Positions 35,350 through 45,223 of a stretch of 64,000 bases of DNA are shown here, in pieces. A model generated the notes under the pieces. It ran no database searches, was not told where the DNA came from, and worked only from the letters and a program-made list of their open reading frames with translations. Numbering within the stretch: the first letter of the stretch is position 1; every line of letters starts with the position of its first letter. This stretch comes from an uncultured Candidatus Melainabacteria bacterium (GTDB lineage Bacteria > Cyanobacteriota > Vampirovibrionia > Gastranaerophilales > Gastranaerophilaceae), in contig CAKVDZ010000007.1 of NCBI GenBank assembly GCA_934728585.1, forward strand, positions 1 through 64,000. The letters run 5' to 3'. The translations under genes were made by a program, and so were the position numbers.

Positions 35350-37482
35350 ATGAAGAAAATATTATTTTTATTATTTGTAATGTTAATTTCTTGCAATTGT
35401 GTATTTGCAGATGATTTCAAAACTTTTTACGATAACGGACAAAACTTTTTGAATTCTTCACAATATTCAAGCGCAATTGGCGAATTTAAAAAGGCTTTAA
35501 GAATTAATTATCTTGATAATTCTGCAAGAATTGGTCTTGTTAATGCATACTTAGCAAGAGGAACTTATTTTGCGAACACTGAAAACGACTATAACAAGGC
35601 TGCGAATGATTTTAGAGCAGCGTTATTTTATTTAAAATATTATCCAGAAGACAAAGATGTCGCAGTTTCTGCTGCAGCAATTCAAACTACAACAGATAAC
35701 CTTGAACAATGTATGAATTCTCAAGGTCAATCAAAAGCACCTCAAGAACGTTATAACAGAGGCGTTGTATTGAGAAAAAATGGTGATTTGCCAGCTGCGG
35801 GTTATGAATTTGTTCAAGCTTCTCAAAATGGCGATAATAATATAAAGAAAAATTCATATATACAAGTCGGGGATATTTTATCAGTTTTAAATAATTCTCA
35901 AAAATCAGCTCTTTATTACCAAAAAGCTGTAGCATTAGATCCAAACAATGTTACTTTAAGACTAAAATATGCTAGAACTCTTGATAAATTAGGTAAAGAT
36001 GACTTAGCTGTTCAAGAGTATAACACAATTTTAGCAAATGGCTCTGACAATGCAGAAGTTTTGTATGCGTTAGAAAAAATTTATACAAAAAAATTGGCAC
36101 AAACTCCTAACAGTGCAGAATTGAACGCAAATTTGGGTGCGATTTTGCAAAGAGAAAAGAAATATGACGCTGCATTGACATACTATAAGGCAGCCGAAAC
36201 TCTTGACCCAGCAAGCGTTACAACTAGATTGAATTTGGGTACTTTATACCAACAAAAGAAAGATTTTAACAGTGCTTTATCTGCTTACAATTCAGTTATT
36301 GCGCTTTATCCAAATAATTTAGAAGCAAATTTATATAGAGCGCAAGCGTTAGTTGATTTAGGAGAAAAAGATGAAGCTTTAAAAGCGTTTAAAAAGGTTT
36401 TGAGTATTGACCCAACTTCTGTTGTCGCTAAACGAGAAATGTTTGATTTGTTGAAGGATACAATGACACCAGAACAGATGATTAAATCTTTCAGCGAAGA
36501 TGCACAAGTTGATAAATCATCAGTTAGTGCTATGTATGATTATGCAAAGGAATTGCACAATGACAAAAAATACGATGAAGCTATTGCTTGTTATAAAGAA
36601 GTTTTAAAATATGATACTTCTAACCCCGAAGTGTACGCAAATTTAGCTATAGCATATTCAAATAAAAAAGATTTTGATAATGCGTTGCAAATTGTAAATG
36701 GCGTTAAATCAAGATTTCCAAATAATGAATTTTTGAAACAAACTACAGAATCTATAACGCAAGAGGTTCATGCTCAAAAATATGAACAAGCAAACAAATA
36801 TTTTGCAAACAAGGAATATCAAAACGCATTAAATATCTATTTGACTATTTACCCAGCTCCAAAAGACGTTTTAATTGCAATTGCAGCTTGTTATAAAGGG
36901 TTAAATAATATTGATAAATCAATTGATTACTATAAACGTGCGTTTGCCTTAGATTCAAATGATTCAGAAGTTGCATATTATATTGGTGTGCTTTACGCAG
37001 AAAAAGAAAACTGGACTTCTGCAAAAATTTATTTGCAAAAGGCTTTAAAAATTAATCCTAAAAATACAAATGCAGATGACTTGTTGGCATCTGTTATTGA
37101 ACAAAATAATATATTGCTTGTTAATAAGGTAATTAATTTATATAACGCAAAAGATTATACGAATGCTTTAAAATTAATCAGTCAAATTTTGACAGAAGAT
37201 CCTAACAATGCTTATGCATACTACTATAGAGGATTGATTTATGATGAGCAAGAAAAATTATTGCAAGCTATTGCAGAGTACAAAAAAGCAATTCAACACA
37301 ATCCAGATTTAGTTATTTCAGATTACTTGATTGCGACTGCGTATGACAAACTTGGTCAGTATGCGAACGCTTATCAATTTTTCAAAAAATTCGTGAACGC
37401 TTCACAATCTGAAGATGACTATAAAAAATATGCAAGATCAAGGTTAAATGACTTAAAGAGTTATGCAACACCAGTTAAATAA
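35350..37482 (+). CDS. Exported TPR-repeat protein (710 aa)
   Basis: The N-terminus MKKILFLLFVMLISCNCVFADD is a signal peptide. Cleavage could be by signal peptidase I at VFA|DD, or by signal peptidase II because LISC (Cys15) fits a lipobox. The remainder is about 18 TPR units, including several consecutive canonical ones (residues about 130-390 and 395-700). A periplasmic or outer-membrane scaffold is likely. GAGGT lies 7 nt before the ATG. The upstream 180 bp includes CCAATT-N4-AATTGG (35230-35245) and a short ATG-GTA-ATG-AGG-TAA frame (35331-35345). Its end overlaps dus by 20 bases. Confidence 0.8.
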   Translation: MKKILFLLFVMLISCNCVFADDFKTFYDNGQNFLNSSQYSSAIGEFKKALRINYLDNSARIGLVNAYLARGTYFANTENDYNKAANDFRAALFYLKYYPEDKDVAVSAAAIQTTTDNLEQCMNSQGQSKAPQERYNRGVVLRKNGDLPAAGYEFVQASQNGDNNIKKNSYIQVGDILSVLNNSQKSALYYQKAVALDPNNVTLRLKYARTLDKLGKDDLAVQEYNTILANGSDNAEVLYALEKIYTKKLAQTPNSAELNANLGAILQREKKYDAALTYYKAAETLDPASVTTRLNLGTLYQQKKDFNSALSAYNSVIALYPNNLEANLYRAQALVDLGEKDEALKAFKKVLSIDPTSVVAKREMFDLLKDTMTPEQMIKSFSEDAQVDKSSVSAMYDYAKELHNDKKYDEAIACYKEVLKYDTSNPEVYANLAIAYSNKKDFDNALQIVNGVKSRFPNNEFLKQTTESITQEVHAQKYEQANKYFANKEYQNALNIYLTIYPAPKDVLIAIAACYKGLNNIDKSIDYYKRAFALDSNDSEVAYYIGVLYAEKENWTSAKIYLQKALKINPKNTNADDLLASVIEQNNILLVNKVINLYNAKDYTNALKLISQILTEDPNNAYAYYYRGLIYDEQEKLLQAIAEYKKAIQHNPDLVISDYLIATAYDKLGQYANAYQFFKKFVNASQSEDDYKKYARSRLNDLKSYATPVK

Positions 37483-38452
37483 AGATAATTTAATATTTAA
37501 AAGGGTGTCTTTAGCGCCAATGGCAGGAATAACTGATGTTGTTCTTAGAAATTTAGTGCGTGAGCATTCTAAAACTTGCCTTTTAACAACAGAGATGATA
37601 AGTTCAGAGGGCTTAAAAAATGTTCATGACTGTGCAATTATCAAAAAGAACGAAAACGATTCTCCGATTGCTTTTCAATTGTCAGGTCACAAACCTGAAT
37701 TGATGGCAGAATCAGCAAAATTTCTTGAAGCAAGGGCTGATATGATTGATATTAATATGGGTTGTCCTGTAAAAAAAGTTGTGGTCGGAAATGATGGCTC
37801 AGCCTTGATGAAAACTCCAGAGTTGGCACAAGATATTGTAAGAGCGATAAAAGACGTTGTAAATGTACCTGTTAGCGTAAAATTTAGATTAGGTTACACT
37901 GCAGATACAATGAATTATGTTGAATTTGGCGAAATGATGCAAGAAGCTGGTGCAGATTTTATTACAATTCATGCTAGAACTAGAGCTCAAATGTATGCAG
38001 GTTCTGCTGATTGGGCTAAAATTAAAGATTTGAAAAAAGCAGTTGACGTTCCAGTCTTTGCAAATGGTGATGTTGTTTCCATTGAAACAGCAGAACAGTG
38101 TTTAGAATTATCGGGTGCTGATGGTATTGCTATTGGTAGAGGTGTTTTAGGTGATGTAACGTTACCTTATAGAATTGAACATTTTTTGGAAACAGGTGAA
38201 AGACTTGCGCCTCCGTCAATTGAAGACAAACTTGATGCTCTAACGCGTCATTTAGAGGGTGAAATTGAACTACGCGGTACAGATGTTGGAATAAAATGTA
38301 TTAGAAAACTTTACGGTTACTATATTTCAGGTATAAGAAATGCCGCAAAATATAGAGCCGAACTTGTTAGAATTGACGATTATGGTGAAATGATAAGAGC
38401 ATTAGAAACGATTAGACAAGAGGTTCGTCAGTTAGCTCTATCGGAAGTGTAA
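37463..38452 (+). CDS. dus: tRNA-dihydrouridine synthase (DusB/NifR3 type)
   Basis: 329-aa FMN enzyme that reduces uridines in tRNA. SLAPMAGITDVVLR opens the TIM barrel; INMGCPVKKVV contains the catalytic Cys; FITIHARTRAQMYAGSADW and FANGDVV are standard FMN/tRNA motifs. The C-terminal four-helix domain (about 240-329) is present. The ATG lies 20 bases inside the TPR gene, implying coupling. The 3' end overlaps the convergent histidine kinase by 41 bases. Confidence 0.92.
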   Translation: MQHQLNKDNLIFKRVSLAPMAGITDVVLRNLVREHSKTCLLTTEMISSEGLKNVHDCAIIKKNENDSPIAFQLSGHKPELMAESAKFLEARADMIDINMGCPVKKVVVGNDGSALMKTPELAQDIVRAIKDVVNVPVSVKFRLGYTADTMNYVEFGEMMQEAGADFITIHARTRAQMYAGSADWAKIKDLKKAVDVPVFANGDVVSIETAEQCLELSGADGIAIGRGVLGDVTLPYRIEHFLETGERLAPPSIEDKLDALTRHLEGEIELRGTDVGIKCIRKLYGYYISGIRNAAKYRAELVRIDDYGEMIRALETIRQEVRQLALSEV

Positions 38453-39674
38453 CGATAAAGTCTGCGCCTTTTCCGAGTTCACTTTCAACCTTGATTGTGC
38501 CCTTGTGAAGTTCAACAAGTTGTTTTGTTATAGTTAAGCCCAAACCTGTTGATGTTTCCTTTTTGTGAAAAGCGTCTTCAAGTTGAACAAACTTTTGGAA
38601 TACTTTTTTGTGATTTTTCTTATCAATTCCAATTCCTGAATCTTTAACACTTATTCTAACTTTTTTTGCAGTATTTGTAATGGTAATCACAATGTCACCG
38701 TTTTCAGGAGTGTACTTTATCGCATTACTCAATAAATTATATAAAACTTGCTGAATTTTTTGATAATCAGCAAAAATGTCGATATCGTTTGCAATTGTGT
38801 AGCTCAAATTAATATTTTTGTTTTTAACAAGTGGCATTAATAGATTGCAGGTTTCAATTACTGGTCTGGAAATTTCAAAGTAACGTTTTACAATTTTTAT
38901 GGCGTTAGCTTCTAATTTTGAAATATCCAAAATTTCGTTAACCATACCCAAAAGCTGTATGCCCGAAACTTGAATATCATTGATATATTCAGTTTGTTTT
39001 TCGTTAAGCTCGCCATACGCTTGTGTTTTTAAAATGTCTGAAAAACCAATAATAGCGTTAAGTGGTGTTCTTAATTCGTGCGAAACACTTGCCAAAAATT
39101 CATTCTTAACTTTGTCCGCAGCAAGAATTTTTTTATTTTGAGCTTTGATTGTTTTGTATGCTTCGTGAGTATCTTCAACCGCTTGTTTTAAAGCTTTAGA
39201 TTGAATTTTGAAAACATTTGAAAGTTCATTTTCTTTTATTTTATATGATAAAATGCTTGAAATAGCATTTGCCGTATCAATATCTTCTTGCAAATAGTTT
39301 TTCTCACCTGTTAAAACAATAAATCCATAAACCGAGTCATGTATTGATAATTTTGTTATGAGTGAATTTTTGCTTGAAATATTTAAGATGTTAAGTATTA
39401 CAAAATTATCTTCAGGGATAAATGGTTCAGTTGAAAGTAATTTTTTTGCAGTGTTTTTAGAAATATCAATTACTTCATCTTTCTCCAATACGCCGAATGA
39501 ACTTGCGTCTTTTAATTGAACATCTTCCGCATTAAGCAAAAATAAATAATAGTCTGTAAAATCTATTACTTGAGCAATTTTTTTGAAAAAAGCACTGTAA
39601 TCGTCCTGTTTAATCTCAATAGAAAATAAATCAGGAATTAGTGTTGTTAAATCTTTTTTCATACAATTTGTCAT
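38412..39674 (-). CDS. Soluble sensor histidine kinase (GAF-like, HisKA, HATPase)
   Basis: 420 aa without membrane helices. Residues about 15-150 form a GAF-like sensory region, about 155-190 a coiled coil, then the H-box ASVSHELRTPLN, the N-box LLSNAIKYTPENG, G1 DSGIGIDKK and G2 STGLGLTITKQL. No response regulator is adjacent. It is the last gene of the long operon from 45496 and starts one base after the hpt stop. Signal unknown. Confidence 0.88.
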   Translation of the reverse strand: MTNCMKKDLTTLIPDLFSIEIKQDDYSAFFKKIAQVIDFTDYYLFLLNAEDVQLKDASSFGVLEKDEVIDISKNTAKKLLSTEPFIPEDNFVILNILNISSKNSLITKLSIHDSVYGFIVLTGEKNYLQEDIDTANAISSILSYKIKENELSNVFKIQSKALKQAVEDTHEAYKTIKAQNKKILAADKVKNEFLASVSHELRTPLNAIIGFSDILKTQAYGELNEKQTEYINDIQVSGIQLLGMVNEILDISKLEANAIKIVKRYFEISRPVIETCNLLMPLVKNKNINLSYTIANDIDIFADYQKIQQVLYNLLSNAIKYTPENGDIVITITNTAKKVRISVKDSGIGIDKKNHKKVFQKFVQLEDAFHKKETSTGLGLTITKQLVELHKGTIKVESELGKGADFIVTLPIELTDEPLV

Positions 39675-39675
39675 T

Positions 39676-40215
39676 TTAAGTTTCGATATATCCTATATAT
39701 GGCAAGTTTCTGTAAAAACCGTCATAATCAAGTCCATAGCCAACTACAAATTGGTTTCCGATTTCAAAACAATAGTAATCTGGTTGTATATCTGTTTTTC
39801 TTGTTTCTTTTTTATCAAGTAAAGAACAGAATTTTAAAGATTTTGTTTTGAAGTTCAAATGCATAAAATCAATCAGAAATTTTGCTGTTAAGCCAGTGTC
39901 GATAATGTCTTCAACGATTAAAACGTTTTTGCCGTTTAAATCAGGTAATGAAATATCAACAGCGTTTACTTTGCCTGTTGAAGTAAAACCTGAACCGTAG
40001 CTTGAAAGTCTAATAAAATTCATGTTTAAAGGCATTTTTAAATGTTTTACAAGGTCCGCCATAAACATTACAGAGCCCTTTAATACACAAATTACATATA
40101 AGTCTTCATTTTTGTAAAATTCGTTTAACTTTACACTCAATTCTTTGATTTTGTTTTGAATTTCGTTTTCTGTAATCAAAACTTTTAAATCTGCTTCTGT
40201 TATCATTTCTAACAT
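39676..40215 (-). CDS. hpt: Hypoxanthine phosphoribosyltransferase
   Basis: 179 aa from the ATG at 40215, which has AGGTGG 5 nt upstream; a GTG three codons earlier is weaker. It converts hypoxanthine or guanine with PRPP to IMP or GMP. The PRPP loop VLIVEDIIDTGLTA and the flexible-loop motif LSSYGSG are present, as is the C-terminal DYYCFEIGNQFVVGYGLDYDG. tilS-hpt is a conserved bacterial gene pair, seen here in the same order. Confidence 0.93.
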   Translation of the reverse strand: MLEMITEADLKVLITENEIQNKIKELSVKLNEFYKNEDLYVICVLKGSVMFMADLVKHLKMPLNMNFIRLSSYGSGFTSTGKVNAVDISLPDLNGKNVLIVEDIIDTGLTAKFLIDFMHLNFKTKSLKFCSLLDKKETRKTDIQPDYYCFEIGNQFVVGYGLDYDGFYRNLPYIGYIET

Positions 40216-40224
40216 AGTTACCAC

Positions 40225-41550
40225 CTAATCTTTTTTCTTTAATGTTATCACATGTGTACAATTTTTGACAACTTTTATTTTTTCACTTAATCCAATACCG
40301 CCAACCCATAGAACTTCATTGTTTGTACAAAGTAATATTAATGAGTCTTTTAGGTGTTGAGCAATATTTTTGTTCATTAAGTATTTTTTTAATTTTGTTG
40401 TACTTTTTGAACCCAAGGGCTGAATTATATCGCCATTTCTACGAGTTCTTATTGTTAAATTTTTTATATCTGTTAAGTCTACAAATGAGCACATTTCCTT
40501 ATCTTGCGGAAATTTTTCAGGTAATGTTGTGCATTCTTGTATTGAAAAAATATAACTTCCAAATTCGTATTCCCCACATTTTGAAATTTCAATGATATCT
40601 TCGTTTTTATCTGATTTTGTAATGATTTCAATGATTTCAATGTTTACAAATAACCATTGAGTTGAATTTAGAGAATGCTTTTTTCCAGATTTTGAAGTGA
40701 TATTTTCATTAACAAATTTTAGCGCATTAACGATTTTTTCTTCTGAATATTCAATATTATTTTTTGCAAAATAGTCATAAATAGTGCGTTTTTGTACTGC
40801 ATACGATTGTTTTTTAAATATATTTGTCGCGATTTTATTTTCATTAATTATATTTAATTTCTTCAAGTATTCGCATACGATTTCTTCATCTTCAATTGCA
40901 AGCTTAGAAAGTGAATTTACTGCTTCTTCATATTCATTATTTATTTTTGAGAATAGTGGTAAAATTTTATTTCTGATAAAATTTCTAGAGTATTTATTAT
41001 CCGCATTTGAACTGTCATTATTAGGTTTTAGGTTGTTTTGTTGGCAGTAATTTTCTACTTCTTTTCTTGAAATATCTAGCATTGGCCTATAAATTTTGCC
41101 AAGTTTAGGAGAAATTCCTTTTAAACCGTGGATTCCTGTCCCTTTTATTAGTCTATAAATAAGAGTTTCTGCTGTGTCACTCTTTGTATGAGCGGTAAGA
41201 AGTCCATCAGCACTGAATTTTTCTATTACTCGATTGAAAAACTGGTAACGTAGCTCTCTAGCTCTGGTTTCAGTGTGTTTTTCAGTAGCATCAAGGGTTT
41301 CCACGTAGAACTCAATACCATTTTTTTTGCAAAAATTCTCACAATTTTTTGCTTCTTGTTTAGATTCTTCTGCACGCCAATTGTGGTTTAGGTGACACGC
41401 GATTAATCTAAACGTATGAGAATTTGATAGTTCTTTTAGAATATTTAATAATGAAATTGAGTCAAAACCTCCTGAAAAACCAACGATTAACGTGCGGTTC
41501 TCGTCTAAAAGGTCATATTCTTTTAAAAATTTCTCAATTTTGTTTTTCAC
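40225..41550 (-). CDS. tilS: tRNA(Ile)-lysidine synthase
   Basis: 441 aa. The PP-loop motif is VGFSGGFDSISLL (SGGxDS), followed by LIACHLNHNWRAEE and LLTAHTKSDTAETLIYRL, all typical. The C-terminal domain (about 370-441) includes RTRRNGDIIQPLGSK. It converts C34 of tRNA-Ile(CAU) to lysidine so that it reads AUA; it is essential in bacteria using that tRNA. The GTG start at 41550 lies 17 bases inside the Clp-N gene, indicating coupling. Confidence 0.93.
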   Translation of the reverse strand: MKNKIEKFLKEYDLLDENRTLIVGFSGGFDSISLLNILKELSNSHTFRLIACHLNHNWRAEESKQEAKNCENFCKKNGIEFYVETLDATEKHTETRARELRYQFFNRVIEKFSADGLLTAHTKSDTAETLIYRLIKGTGIHGLKGISPKLGKIYRPMLDISRKEVENYCQQNNLKPNNDSSNADNKYSRNFIRNKILPLFSKINNEYEEAVNSLSKLAIEDEEIVCEYLKKLNIINENKIATNIFKKQSYAVQKRTIYDYFAKNNIEYSEEKIVNALKFVNENITSKSGKKHSLNSTQWLFVNIEIIEIITKSDKNEDIIEISKCGEYEFGSYIFSIQECTTLPEKFPQDKEMCSFVDLTDIKNLTIRTRRNGDIIQPLGSKSTTKLKKYLMNKNIAQHLKDSLILLCTNNEVLWVGGIGLSEKIKVVKNCTHVITLKKKD

Positions 41551-42901
41551 TTCGTTTTTTTTCTAAAATAATACCTTGTTTGATTTCAACAACATCTACG
41601 CCAAGTTGCTCTAATACTTTCATAGCAACGCATTCAGGTACAGTTGTTATTGCGTATAAAATGTGCGCAGACTCTATTTTTTTGTCATTACGCTTTTGTG
41701 CTAGTTGCCAAGCGATTTCAAGAACTTTTTTTGCTCTGTCGGTGAATGTTATTTCGCTGTCAAAATACTCATCACCGTAGCCAATAACGCTTTCTACTGC
41801 GTTTCTTGCATCTTTAATGTTTATTTCTAGCTCGTTTAAAACTCTGGCGCCAATGCCGTTTCCCTCCTCAATGATGCCAAGGAGAAACATTTCTGTGCCA
41901 ACTATATTTCTGCCTAAACGACGAGCTTCTTCTTTTGCAAGCTTCATAATTGTTAAGGCTTCCGACATTTGATTTTCAATCGGTTTAAGAATGTCTTTTT
42001 CAAGATTTGAGTCAGAAATTCCCATTTGTTGCAAAATTTTGTAAGCGATACCTTTTTTTGATTTCAAAATTCCAAGAAGTAAATGTGAAGCATTAACTTC
42101 AGATGAACCAAGTTCTTTTGCAATTTCGATTGCGCTATTCATTGCAACAAATGCATTTGGAGTGAAAATTATTTGTCGATTTTCAAATTCATCTTCTCTA
42201 TCTGTAAAATTTTTCAATTTTTCATCAAAATTTTGTGTTTTTATGCCATTTTTTGCTAAAATTTGACCCAATTCTGAATTTTCATCTTCTAATATAGATG
42301 ATAGGATTTGTTCTGTTCCTAAAATTTCGTAATTAGAAGCAGAAAGTTTTGATAAAGCTCTATCAAATACTTCTTTGCTACCTGATAATAATTTTTCGGT
42401 TTGCAATAACTCGTCTGGAAGTTTAGATGTATTGTCACTTTCAGGGTGTAATTTCTTTTGAGTTTTCTTTTGAACTAGTCTTGATAAAAGATCCTTAGAC
42501 TTGTATGTATCAAAATCAAATCTGTCCAAAATCCTTGATATATAAGAGTTTTTGTCGTTTAGAACTGCCAAAAATATGTGTTCAAAAAGAATACTTTGAT
42601 TTCCTGATTTTTGGGCTAAATCCATCGATTTTTTCAATAAATCTTTGCTTGCGTTGCTGAAAGGCGGAGTTGTGAAAATTTTTGACGATTTTTCAAAACG
42701 TAATTTTTCTTCAACAACTTTTTGCAAGTCTAAAAAAGTAATGTTGTAATCTCTGAAAATCTTTAGTGAGATGCCTTTTGCAAGTTTTGCTAATGCAAGC
42801 AAAAAGTGCTCAGGTTGAACTGATACATTTTGCATTAATCTTGCCTGATTTTGGGCTTCTGTTACTACAAGTATTGCTTTTTCAGTGAATTTTTCTAACA
42901 A
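41534..42901 (-). CDS. Protein of three tandem Clp N-domains, no AAA+ motor
   Basis: 455 aa built from six repeats of the Clp_N motif, i.e. three double domains: residues about 1-150, 173-305 and 311-445. The third is clearly ClpC-like: EEARRLGRNIVGTEMFLLGIIEEG and ITFTDRAKKVLEIAWQLA. No Walker A, no AAA+ and no UVR motif follows, so it cannot be an unfoldase. Clp N-domains bind substrates and adaptors such as MecB/McsB or ClpS, so it may act as decoy, adaptor or scaffold; this is inference. It sits in the operon with a ClpX-type zinc domain protein (45224). It starts one base after the DUF1292 stop and overlaps tilS by 17. Confidence 0.82.
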   Translation of the reverse strand: MLEKFTEKAILVVTEAQNQARLMQNVSVQPEHFLLALAKLAKGISLKIFRDYNITFLDLQKVVEEKLRFEKSSKIFTTPPFSNASKDLLKKSMDLAQKSGNQSILFEHIFLAVLNDKNSYISRILDRFDFDTYKSKDLLSRLVQKKTQKKLHPESDNTSKLPDELLQTEKLLSGSKEVFDRALSKLSASNYEILGTEQILSSILEDENSELGQILAKNGIKTQNFDEKLKNFTDREDEFENRQIIFTPNAFVAMNSAIEIAKELGSSEVNASHLLLGILKSKKGIAYKILQQMGISDSNLEKDILKPIENQMSEALTIMKLAKEEARRLGRNIVGTEMFLLGIIEEGNGIGARVLNELEINIKDARNAVESVIGYGDEYFDSEITFTDRAKKVLEIAWQLAQKRNDKKIESAHILYAITTVPECVAMKVLEQLGVDVVEIKQGIILEKKRSEKQN

Positions 42902-42902
42902 A

Positions 42903-43160
42903 TTAGTCCTCTGTTTCGTCTTCTAGTGATTCAATGTATGCTTCAACTTTTTCAAATTCGTCATCGTCTTCGATTGTTTCCATTGAGTAGCCACTACCTT
43001 CTTGGATTAATCTCATTACAACGATATTTTCTGAATCTTCTTCTTCTGGATTTGTTAAAAGTGCATATTCTTGGTTATCAACTACTATAATATCGAATAA
43101 TTCAAATTTAACTTCGTTTCCGTTTTCATCAACTGTTTCAATAATTCTTTTTTCTGACAT
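42903..43160 (-). CDS. DUF1292-family protein (85 aa)
   Basis: Small acidic protein with FELFDIIVVDNQEYALLTN and NIVVMRLIQEG, matching DUF1292 (YrzB) proteins. In Firmicutes these genes often stand next to yqgF (ruvX), as here, 17 bp apart. No catalytic motif is visible; function unknown. Confidence 0.85.
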   Translation of the reverse strand: MSEKRIIETVDENGNEVKFELFDIIVVDNQEYALLTNPEEEDSENIVVMRLIQEGSGYSMETIEDDDEFEKVEAYIESLEDETED

Positions 43161-43177
43161 TTTATAACCTGCTTTCT

Positions 43178-43582
43178 TTAATTTATTTTTGATAAGTACT
43201 GCTCTAGTATGATTCTAGCGCTTTCAACATCGACAAGACCCTTGTCTTTCCTGAAATTTATTTTTCGATTTCTTAAGTTTTCTTCAGCTGTATCAGAGGT
43301 CAAGCGTTCGTCTTCTTGCTTTATATCAAATTCTTCAAAGTTTTTTGAAAACTCAATACAATCATCTGCCTGAAACCCTTTTGTTCCGTCCATATTGTAT
43401 GGTACACCGATAACTATTTCTTGAACATTGTTATCTTTGGCTATTTTTTTTATCTCGTTAATTGCATCTTGCTCTGGAGTTCTGCTTACATACGAGTGAC
43501 CGTTTGCAATTATGTGCAGATAGTCGCTTAGTGCGATGCCAATTCTTTTTGTCCCAATATCAAGTGCCATTATTTTATTCAT
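43178..43582 (-). CDS. ruvX: Putative pre-16S rRNA nuclease / Holliday junction resolvase YqgF
   Basis: 134 aa from the ATG at 43582, which immediately follows the upstream stop (TAAT-ATG). RNase H-like fold: ALDIGTKRIGIALSD holds the first catalytic Asp, EIVIGVPYNMDGTKG the middle strand, and EDERLTSDTAEE the acidic residues; a late Asp is in VDVESARIILE. In E. coli this protein completes 5' processing of 16S rRNA. The frame extends 9 codons further up, but that would overlap the HEAT gene. Confidence 0.9.
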   Translation of the reverse strand: MNKIMALDIGTKRIGIALSDYLHIIANGHSYVSRTPEQDAINEIKKIAKDNNVQEIVIGVPYNMDGTKGFQADDCIEFSKNFEEFDIKQEDERLTSDTAEENLRNRKINFRKDKGLVDVESARIILEQYLSKIN

Positions 43583-43583
43583 A

Positions 43584-45221
43584 TTAATCAGCGACCCATT
43601 TTGTTTCAATTTCGTTTATTATATTTTCTAATAAATCAATTGAAAAATCACTCTTTGTTGCTTCTCTGTTTCTTGCAAAGATGTTTGTTGTTTGTTCTTC
43701 TTCAATCATTCTAAATTTTAAGCCAACGTAATACTCATAAATGCTCTTTCTAATGATATTAACAAGCATTTTATGGATACTTTCTTCATCAAAGTATAGC
43801 GAATATAGTCTTTGTGCTTCAGCCTTTTCATTTGCCAAATATTTTAGATATGCTGAAACTAAAATACGATGTTTCCATTTTTTATATTCTTTCTTTGTAA
43901 TGATTAAATCAAGATTTTCTTCAATTTCTTTATCTAAGTCTTGTTCTAAATCGCCGTTTAAGTAGTTTTTATTTACCTTGTGAATAAATTCAGCAAATTC
44001 ATCACAGAAATCTGTATCTAAAAACCATTTTTGTGCGATATCTGATAAGCAAATTTTGTTGAAATCATTTTCGCTCAATTTTTCTTTTTTGAACTTGTCT
44101 TCAAGGATAAATTCCATCGGCACGGGTTCAATTGATATATCAGATGTTAAATTTCTCCAGCAAATGTACTCATATGACATAATTTCACCGTGTCTATGAA
44201 CTAAGTTTTCTGCGTTCACAAGTAGTGATTTTAATACTGTTTGATTAATGTATACGCTGTCTTCATCGCCGTAGAAACGTTCTACAATCTTTGTAAATTC
44301 ATCTTTTGTAATTTGATTAAATCCGAAACAGTCTACAATACCCCATTTATCGTTGATTACTGTTGCAACAAATTGGATTGTTTCGTCTTCGCGTTCTCTA
44401 GAAAAAATTAATGCTTGGTTACCATGACCGTCAGGGTAGCTAGTGTAGCATTCGTAGGGTTTTGATTCTGACAATACTTCTTTATAAAAATCTAGAGCGT
44501 TATCTTCTCTTACACCTGATAATTTTAATGCTGAAATATTTCTTTTGATAGCTGGAATTAAATCTTCTTCAGCATATTCAAGTGATTCTTGTAGAGCATG
44601 GAGTGCAAGTTGAGATTTTGTCGTACCTAAAATTTCAAGTGCAACTTGCGCAATTCTTGCAGTTGGGTCATGCAAAAATACTGGAATTAAGATATTAGCA
44701 AGTGCATCTTCTGAGTAATCATCGCCTAATGACTGGATTAAGGTCATTTTATCTTCATACGGAATAGCTTCTAAAAAGTCTAAGAAATCAATTTGTGCTT
44801 CAGGATTCATTATTGCTGTGTGCAATAATTCTTTTGTTTCTGTATCAATGATTTCTTCTGAAGATTCAAAATATTCGTCAATGTCGTTGTAGTCAACGCG
44901 ATTCCCCATGTCTTTCAATAAATTCAATATCAAAGCCTTATTGTAATCACTTACAGTTGGGCTTTTTAAAGATGTCCATAAAGCGTTTTCAAGCTGTTCT
45001 TTATCTGCAAGTCTTAACATTAAGAAACTAATTATAAATGCTTTGTCTTCGTTAGTTTTTACAAATTCTCTCATTAACAAGTCTAGAACTTGCTTTTTGT
45101 TTTCTTGACCTGCCAAAACTTCAATAATGCTATCAACTTTTGATGCATCTGACAATGTTTGTAACTTTGAAATTACTGTTAAAATTTCTGCTTTTAATTG
45201 AATTTTGTTAAGTTGTTCCAT
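43584..45221 (-). CDS. HEAT-repeat-like protein (545 aa), unknown
   Basis: Soluble protein. Residues about 1-240 are short helical pairs with HEAT-like spacing (e.g. NILIPVFLHDPTARIAQVALEILG and ALHALQESLEYAEEDLIPAIKRNI). The C-terminal half contains a mixed segment ALIFSREREDETIQFVATV and IVDCFGFNQITKDEF, then long charged helices. I recognise no enzyme motif. It lies between the ClpX-zinc gene (2 bp upstream) and ruvX (1 bp downstream), so it is likely part of the same system; a binding scaffold is inference. Confidence 0.65.
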   Translation of the reverse strand: MEQLNKIQLKAEILTVISKLQTLSDASKVDSIIEVLAGQENKKQVLDLLMREFVKTNEDKAFIISFLMLRLADKEQLENALWTSLKSPTVSDYNKALILNLLKDMGNRVDYNDIDEYFESSEEIIDTETKELLHTAIMNPEAQIDFLDFLEAIPYEDKMTLIQSLGDDYSEDALANILIPVFLHDPTARIAQVALEILGTTKSQLALHALQESLEYAEEDLIPAIKRNISALKLSGVREDNALDFYKEVLSESKPYECYTSYPDGHGNQALIFSREREDETIQFVATVINDKWGIVDCFGFNQITKDEFTKIVERFYGDEDSVYINQTVLKSLLVNAENLVHRHGEIMSYEYICWRNLTSDISIEPVPMEFILEDKFKKEKLSENDFNKICLSDIAQKWFLDTDFCDEFAEFIHKVNKNYLNGDLEQDLDKEIEENLDLIITKKEYKKWKHRILVSAYLKYLANEKAEAQRLYSLYFDEESIHKMLVNIIRKSIYEYYVGLKFRMIEEEQTTNIFARNREATKSDFSIDLLENIINEIETKWVAD

Positions 45222-45223
45222 GA